Of a DNA stretch of 64,000 bases, positions 59,935-64,000 are shown piece after piece. The stretch is from assembly GCF_025822245.1 (NCBI RefSeq), contig NZ_JACKTL010000053.1, forward strand, positions 90,328-154,327, read 5' to 3'. A program made the position numbers and the translations under genes. The notes below the pieces were generated by a model that was not told where the DNA came from, did no database searches, and saw only the letters and a list, made by a program, of their open reading frames with translations. Each line of letters opens with the position of its first letter. The first letter of the stretch is position 1. The DNA is from Mycolicibacterium hodleri. GTDB taxonomy: Bacteria > Actinomycetota > Actinomycetes > Mycobacteriales > Mycobacteriaceae.

Positions 59935-60828
59935 TCAGGCCGGCGGCGGCACGATCACCGTCGTCGAGGGCGCGGCCGGCCCAGCAGCCGCGGGTGCGGC
60001 AGCCGGCGCCGGCGTGCCGACCGGCAACGGCGTGCCCTGGCTTCCGGTGGGCGCGGTGCCCCCCTGAACGCTCGCGGGCAGCGGTGCCCCCTCGGTACCC
60101 GCCGGGACGGGTGTCGTCGGCGTGGCGCCGGGGACCGGCGTGCCCTGGCTGCCAGGTGCGAGCGGGGTGCCCTGGCTACCGGCTGGAATCGGCGTGCCCG
60201 AGCTGCCCGCCGGTTGGACGGCGCCCGGCGCGGGGACGGCCTCGGCGCCCATCGGCGCGCCGGGGACTGCACCTGGCGCCGGCGTCGCGGGGGTGGTGGA
60301 CGCGGGGGAAGACGACGAGTAGCTACCCCCGCCCCGCTGCGTGGGCAGCTGCGGCGGCGGCTGGACCCACACCAGGAGGTCATGGCTGCCGTCGTTGTAG
60401 ACGACGCTGTCGGGCGTGTCGCCGGTGACGTCGAAGTACACCTTTCCGGTGGTCCGCTCACCCTGGGTGAGCGTCGCCGGGTTCACGCCCTGCGGGGTCG
60501 CGACACCGAACAGCACGCGGTAGGTCTCGCCAGTCTTGGCGCGCGCGTTCAGGTTCGAGACGATGGGGGTGACGTTGCCCTCGATGGCCTGATCGGTCGC
60601 GGTGGCCTCCCACAGCGTGCCCGCGACCGGGTAGGGGATCACGTCGGTGCTGGGCTTCAGGTTGGTGATCGTCCAGCCCTGCACCACGTTCCCGTTGGTC
60701 AGCCTGGCTTCGTTCCCGATCGTGGTGGTGGTCAGATCATCGGCGGCGGCAATCGGCGTTCCGACGAACCCGATCGAGCCAACTGCGGCAGCGGCAGCGG
60801 CTGCTGCCAATGCTGTGGTGATCTTCAC
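59935..60828 (-). CDS. MPT63-family (DUF1942) secreted protein with repetitive C-terminal tail
   Basis: Secreted protein of 297 residues. The GTG at 60828 is preceded by GGGGAGG and followed by a Sec signal peptide (KITTALAAAAAAAAVGSIGF) with an A-x-A cleavage site in TPIAAADD. The MPT63/DUF1942 immunoglobulin-like domain follows (NVVQGWTITNLKPSTDVIPYPVAGTLWEATATD, then GVNPATLTQGERTTGKVYFDVTG and VVYNDGSHDLLVW). M. tuberculosis MPT63 is 159 residues and ends there. This protein adds about 130 residues of Pro/Ala/Gly repeats, many of the form GSQGTPxxPG. It is convergent with the kinase (5-base gap). Function of the family is unknown. Confidence 0.85.
   Translation of the reverse strand: MKITTALAAAAAAAAVGSIGFVGTPIAAADDLTTTTIGNEARLTNGNVVQGWTITNLKPSTDVIPYPVAGTLWEATATDQAIEGNVTPIVSNLNARAKTGETYRVLFGVATPQGVNPATLTQGERTTGKVYFDVTGDTPDSVVYNDGSHDLLVWVQPPPQLPTQRGGGSYSSSSPASTTPATPAPGAVPGAPMGAEAVPAPGAVQPAGSSGTPIPAGSQGTPLAPGSQGTPVPGATPTTPVPAGTEGAPLPASVQGGTAPTGSQGTPLPVGTPAPAAAPAAAGPAAPSTTVIVPPPA
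60010..60215 (-). repeat. GSQGTP-coding repeats in the MPT63-family tail
   Basis: About six degenerate copies of a 27-30 base unit encode GTP(I/L/V)(P/A)xGxQ-type nonapeptides. On the plus strand the phrase GTGCCCTGGCT recurs several times. It forms an extended Pro/Ala/Gly tail that might span the cell wall or vary by slippage. Confidence 0.6.
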
Positions 60829-60930
60829 GTGACGTGCCTCCCCATGAGTCAACGACGTTCCCACGACGGAAACAGTCGTATGCCTGAAGCTATCAGGTCC
60901 CCAGCAAGTGTCCGGTCACCAATTTCCGGA

Positions 60931-61791
60931 CTAGGCCGGTGTCAGCTCCACGCCGGAGAGCACCACCGCGTCGTCACGATCCGGAGCCACGAAGACCGCG
61001 AGCAGCCGTCCGTCGTCCTCCCATACGCGCGCCACCAAGGTCTCGCCGGGAAAGAGGACTCCTGCGAAACGAGCGCCGTACGAACCGACGCGTGCCACGT
61101 CGCCGTCGAGGAAGCGGTCGACGAGCGCCTTGGCTCCGATGCCGTAGGTGCACAGTCCATGCAGGATCGGCTTCGGAAAGCCTGCCGCTGCGGCAAATTC
61201 GGGGTCGGAGTGCAGCGGGTTGCGATCACCGCAGAGCCGGTACAGCAGGGCCTGCTGCGGCAACGTCGGGATGGACAACTCGACGTCCGGGGCGCGGTCC
61301 GGCGGCTCGGCCGAGGACGAAGAGCCACGCTCGCCGCCGAAGCCGCCCTCCCCGCGGGCGAAGATGGAGCGTCTCTGGGTCCACAACAGATCGCCACCGG
61401 GAGTGGTCACCGTCGTCTCCGACCAGATCACCGCCGCCTTGCCCTTGTCCCAGATGTCGGTGAAGCGGGTGACGGCCCGTCCCGTTCCCGACGGCGGGAT
61501 GGGACCGGGAACGGTGACGGTCTCGCTGGCGTGCAGCACCTTCGACAGCTCGATGTCGATGCCGGGGAACTTCACCGTCGGCGCCTCGGTCGCGTGGAAC
61601 GTCTGCGCGACGCATCCGAACGTCGGCAGCACCTGGGGCGTGTCGTCGGCCAGGTACCGGAGCTCGCGGGCGTCCAGCGGATCGGCGCCGGCTCCCAATC
61701 CGAGGTGATACAGCTGAACGTCGCTGCTGCTCCAAGAGAACTCGACCGGCGGCAGTTCGGCTCCGATGGCCTCGTCGAGGTCGATCGGCAC
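60931..61791 (-). CDS. MaoC-like double-hotdog enoyl-CoA hydratase (Rv3538-like)
   Basis: Hydratase 2 family protein of 286 residues with two hotdog halves. The C-terminal half carries the hydratase motif YRLCGDRNPLHSDPEFAAAAGFPKPILHGL with its Asp/His catalytic pair. The N-terminal half begins DAIGAELPPVEFSWSSSDVQLYHLGLGAG as in the hydratase part of 17-beta-HSD type 4 proteins. It is the positional counterpart of Rv3538, next to kstD, and probably hydrates a steroid side-chain enoyl-CoA. It starts one base before the kstD stop, so the two are co-transcribed from the KstR-controlled promoter at 63489. A non-coding gap of about 100 bases separates it from the MPT63 gene. Confidence 0.88.
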   Translation of the reverse strand: MPIDLDEAIGAELPPVEFSWSSSDVQLYHLGLGAGADPLDARELRYLADDTPQVLPTFGCVAQTFHATEAPTVKFPGIDIELSKVLHASETVTVPGPIPPSGTGRAVTRFTDIWDKGKAAVIWSETTVTTPGGDLLWTQRRSIFARGEGGFGGERGSSSSAEPPDRAPDVELSIPTLPQQALLYRLCGDRNPLHSDPEFAAAAGFPKPILHGLCTYGIGAKALVDRFLDGDVARVGSYGARFAGVLFPGETLVARVWEDDGRLLAVFVAPDRDDAVVLSGVELTPA

Positions 61792-61792
61792 G

Positions 61793-63487
61793 TCAGGCCG
61801 TTCCGGAGGTGGTCGACGCCAGATGCAGCGCAGCGAGGTATCCGAACGTCATGGCGGGGCCGATGGTACCGCCGGGACCGGGATAGGTGTGGCCCATCAC
61901 CGGTGAGCTGACGTTGCCCGCGGCGTACAGCCCCTCGATCACCGATCCGTCGTCGCGCAGCGCCCGGCCGTTCACGTCGGTGCGCACGCCGCCCTTGGTG
62001 CCGAGGTCGCCCGGCACCAACTTGGCCGCGTAGAACGGACCGTGGTTGATCTCGCCGAGGTTGGGGTTGGGCTTGTTGGTCGGGTCGCCGTAGTAACGGT
62101 CGTACGCGCTCTCGCCGCGATGGAAGTCCTCGTCGACGCCCGCGCGGGCGAAGCCGTTGAACCGCTCCACCGTGCCCTTGAACTCGCCGAGCGGCAGTCC
62201 GGTCGTCTCGGCCAGTTCCTCGATCGTGTCGGCCTTGACGACGACGCCGGACTCCAGCCATCGCTTCGGAATGCGCTGTCCCGGTTGCAGACCCGCGAAG
62301 ATGTAGCGGTCGCGGTATTGCTGGTCGAACACCAGCCAAGAGGGCACGTTCTCGCCGGGGCCCTCCCCCTGGCCGAACTCGCCGCCGTACATCCAATGAC
62401 ACGCCTCGACGTACGGCATCGACTCGTTCATGAACCGCTTGCCGCTGGTGTTGACGATGATCGAGCCGGGAGAGTTGCGCTCGGACAGCGCGAACCACGG
62501 CGCCCCGACGAGCGGCACGGTCGGGCCCCACCAGGCGTCTTCCATCAATTCCAGTGCGGCACCGAGCTTCTCGGCGGCGATGATGCCGTCGCCGGTGTTG
62601 GCGACCGCTCCGACGGTCCACTCGGTGGTGATCGGTGCGCGCTGGTACTTCACCCGCATCTGCTCGTTGTGCTCGAAGCCGCCGCTTCCGAGGATGACGC
62701 CACGGCGCACGCGAATTAGCCGCGGCTCGGCGCTCTCGGGTTCCGTGGTGTCGCGCACGTAGACCCCGCGGACGACGCCGTCCTCGACGTACAGATCGGT
62801 CAGGGCAGTGTTGAGTTGGACTGGCACGCCGGCCCTTTGGAGGCCGATCCGCATGGGGGCGATCAGGGCGCGGCCCATGCCGACCAGGTTCTTGCCGGTG
62901 ACCTTGGCCCAGGTCGCGCGGATGCCCACCTTGAGACTGCGCAGTACGCCACGTGGATGCCGCTTCAACTGGTTGAGCCGCACGTAGTCCTGCTGCATGA
63001 CGACCATGTTCATGGGGACCTTGCCGTACGGCGGTTCGAGTCCCGACTCGTCCGGCCCGAGCTTCTTGGCGTCGAACGGCTTGGGCTCCACCGATCGACC
63101 CGTGGGCTTGCCGCCCGCGGCCTCGGGGTAGTAGTCGGAGTACCCGGGCACCCAGCACAGCTTGAGCGGCGAGTGCTTCAGCACGAACGACAACATCTCC
63201 GGTCCGCGGTCCAGATACGTGTCGATCTTCTCCGGCTCGACGGCGTCGCCGATGATCGTGTGCAGATAGGTGCGGGCGGCGTCGGCGGTGTCCTTCACCC
63301 CGTCCCGCTTGAGCACTTCGTTGTTCGGAATCCAGACTCCACCACCCGACCGGGCAGTGGAACCGCCATAGTGCGGAGCCTTCTCGACGACTAATGTCGA
63401 GAGTCCCTGGTGGGCGGCGGTGAGTGCGGCCACCATCCCGGCGGCGCCGCTTCCGACCACGACGACGTCGTACTCCTGTTGAGTCAT
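61793..63487 (-). CDS. kstD: 3-ketosteroid delta-1-dehydrogenase
   Basis: FAD-dependent enzyme of 564 residues that introduces the 1,2 double bond into the steroid A-ring, needed for ring B opening. Motifs are the FAD-binding VVVVGSGAAGMVAALTAA (about residues 8-25), EKAPHYGGSTARSGGGVWIPNN, GVILGSGGFEHNEQMR, AWWGPTVPLVGAPWFALSERNSPGSI, and the C-terminal EGLYAAGNVSSPVMGHTYPGPGGTIGPAMTFGY containing the active-site Tyr region. The ATG at 63487 lies 1 base from a perfect KstR operator, so transcripts are leaderless or nearly so. A longer upstream open frame runs through the operator and was rejected. Confidence 0.94.
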   Translation of the reverse strand: MTQQEYDVVVVGSGAAGMVAALTAAHQGLSTLVVEKAPHYGGSTARSGGGVWIPNNEVLKRDGVKDTADAARTYLHTIIGDAVEPEKIDTYLDRGPEMLSFVLKHSPLKLCWVPGYSDYYPEAAGGKPTGRSVEPKPFDAKKLGPDESGLEPPYGKVPMNMVVMQQDYVRLNQLKRHPRGVLRSLKVGIRATWAKVTGKNLVGMGRALIAPMRIGLQRAGVPVQLNTALTDLYVEDGVVRGVYVRDTTEPESAEPRLIRVRRGVILGSGGFEHNEQMRVKYQRAPITTEWTVGAVANTGDGIIAAEKLGAALELMEDAWWGPTVPLVGAPWFALSERNSPGSIIVNTSGKRFMNESMPYVEACHWMYGGEFGQGEGPGENVPSWLVFDQQYRDRYIFAGLQPGQRIPKRWLESGVVVKADTIEELAETTGLPLGEFKGTVERFNGFARAGVDEDFHRGESAYDRYYGDPTNKPNPNLGEINHGPFYAAKLVPGDLGTKGGVRTDVNGRALRDDGSVIEGLYAAGNVSSPVMGHTYPGPGGTIGPAMTFGYLAALHLASTTSGTA

Positions 63488-63488
63488 G

Positions 63489-63502
63489 TAGAACACGTTA
63501 TA
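63489..63502. promoter_or_regulatory. KstR operator between kstD and hsaE
   Basis: TAGAACACGTTATA fits the KstR consensus TnnAACnnGTTnnA exactly. It abuts the kstD start codon and lies 56 bases before the hsaE ATG, so one site probably represses both divergent units. Confidence 0.9.
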
Positions 63503-63558
63503 GAATTGCCCGGCCGACCCACAACTGTGCCGGTCGACGAAACGAGGGGACTTCACCG

Positions 63559-64000
63559 ATGTTGTCGTCTGCAGTGCGTGCCGAGTTGGCCGCGGAGTTG
63601 GCCGAGGCTGAGCGGGGCAGGGTGCCGATGACGCCGTTGACTGATCGGTACGTCGAGATCGACGTGGTCGACGCTTATGAGATTCAGCTGTTGAACATTC
63701 GTCAGCGGGTGGCCGAGGGTGCGCGGGTGGTCGGGCACAAGGTGGGTTTGTCGCCGAGATCGACGTGGTCGACGCTTATGAGATTCAGCTGTTGAACATT
63801 CGTCAGCGGGTGGCCGAGGGTGCGCGGGTGGTCGGGCACAAGGTGGGTTTGTCGTCGGTGGCGATGCAGCAGATGATGGGCGTCGACGAGCCGGATTACG
63901 GTCACCTGTTGGCCGACATGGAGGTCTTCGAGGACAAGCCGGTGCCGGCGGGCACGTTCTTGTATCCGCGGGTGGAGGTCGAGGTCGGGTTCATCCTGGC
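63559..64000 (+). pseudogene. hsaE: hsaE, 2-hydroxypentadienoate hydratase, frameshifted by a tandem duplication and cut by the window end
   Basis: The protein starts MLSSAVRAELAAELAEAERG at 63559, after a GAGGGGA ribosome-binding site, and matches the start of 2-keto-4-pentenoate hydratases (HsaE, Rv3536c). It would hydrate the dienoate released from steroid ring A. After GARVVGHKVGLS the reading frame runs into a second copy of the preceding 100 bases, shifts frame and stops at 63795. Skipping one copy restores the family sequence (SVAMQQMMGVDEPDYGHLLA, then DKPVPAGTFLYPRVEVEVGFIL) to the window edge. As given, the gene cannot make full-length HsaE. The lesion may be real or an assembly artefact. 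Confidence 0.85.
63654..63854 (+). repeat. 101-bp tandem duplication inside hsaE
   Basis: Bases 63654-63753 and 63755-63854 are identical over 100 positions, separated by one base (C at 63754 versus T at 63855 after the second copy). The offset of 101 is not a multiple of three, which causes the hsaE frameshift. No flanking mobile element is visible. Confidence 0.95.

Noticed and set aside
59925..59939. Inverted repeat CCTGATC-T-GATCAGG between the kinase and the MPT63 gene
   Set aside because: Seven-base arms with a one-base loop and no T-tract; too weak to call a terminator, although it does lie between convergent genes.
57984..60215. CRISPR-like array suggested by short repeats
   Set aside because: The repeats are in-frame coding low-complexity units (QPAG and GSQGTP) without unique spacers; no CRISPR array or cas gene occurs in the window.

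Overview
The window is high-GC actinobacterial DNA, almost certainly from a Mycobacterium/Mycolicibacterium. Both ends carry the cholesterol/steroid catabolism regulon in the order known from M. tuberculosis (Rv3556c-Rv3540c, then Rv3538-Rv3536c). Exact KstR (TnnAACnnGTTnnA) and KstR2 (AnCAAGnnCTTGnT) operators lie where that regulon predicts, GTG starts are common, and several genes belong to mycobacterial families (Ddn, MPT63).

Region A (1-16729), steroid catabolism: fadA6 (5' end cut off), a DUF559 protein, a YihY/BrkB membrane protein, the leftward C/D-ring operon echA20-ipdA-ipdB-ipdC, two SDRs, two Ddn-like proteins, an NTF2-like protein, fadA5, then cyp125-fadE28-fadE29-chsH2-chsH1-ltp2 for side-chain removal. 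Region D (60931-64000) resumes the same pathway with a MaoC-type hydratase (Rv3538-like), kstD and hsaE. In this sequence hsaE is broken by a 101-bp tandem duplication.

Region B (16730-54762) is a large insert between ltp2 and the Rv3538/kstD pair. It starts with two LuxR-type regulators whose receiver domains lack the phospho-acceptor Asp and a GlmS paralogue. A complete-looking Wzx/Wzy-type exopolysaccharide locus follows: UDP-glucose dehydrogenase, UDP-xylose synthase, polyprenyl-phosphate sugar transferase, epimerase, Wzz-like protein, Wzy, glycosyltransferases, an AlgD-like GDP-mannose dehydrogenase, Wzx, polysaccharide deacetylase, a GT-heparinase fusion and a lipoprotein polysaccharide lyase. 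From 24361 to 43937 every gene junction overlaps, so this looks like one translationally coupled operon.

The most striking part is an amino-acid module inside that operon (25347-31938): a lysine-2,3-aminomutase-type radical SAM enzyme, a GNAT, a FemAB/CelD-like acyltransferase, a free-standing adenylation domain, a free-standing carrier protein and a flavin amine oxidase. The pocket code I read from the adenylation domain is D-T-E-D-V-G-T-M-V-K, which I recall as a beta-lysine code. The inferred system makes beta-lysine, loads it on a carrier protein and attaches it to an exopolysaccharide. A one-module NRPS (C-A-PCP), a TubC-docked Cys-nucleophile thioesterase, a DUF218 protein and a lyase form a leftward operon at the far end.

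Region C (55215-60828) holds a proline-rich membrane protein, two probable type VII (ESX) substrates (one with a YxxxD signal), a Ser/Thr kinase and an MPT63-family secreted protein. No tRNA, rRNA, integrase, insertion sequence or CRISPR array was seen.
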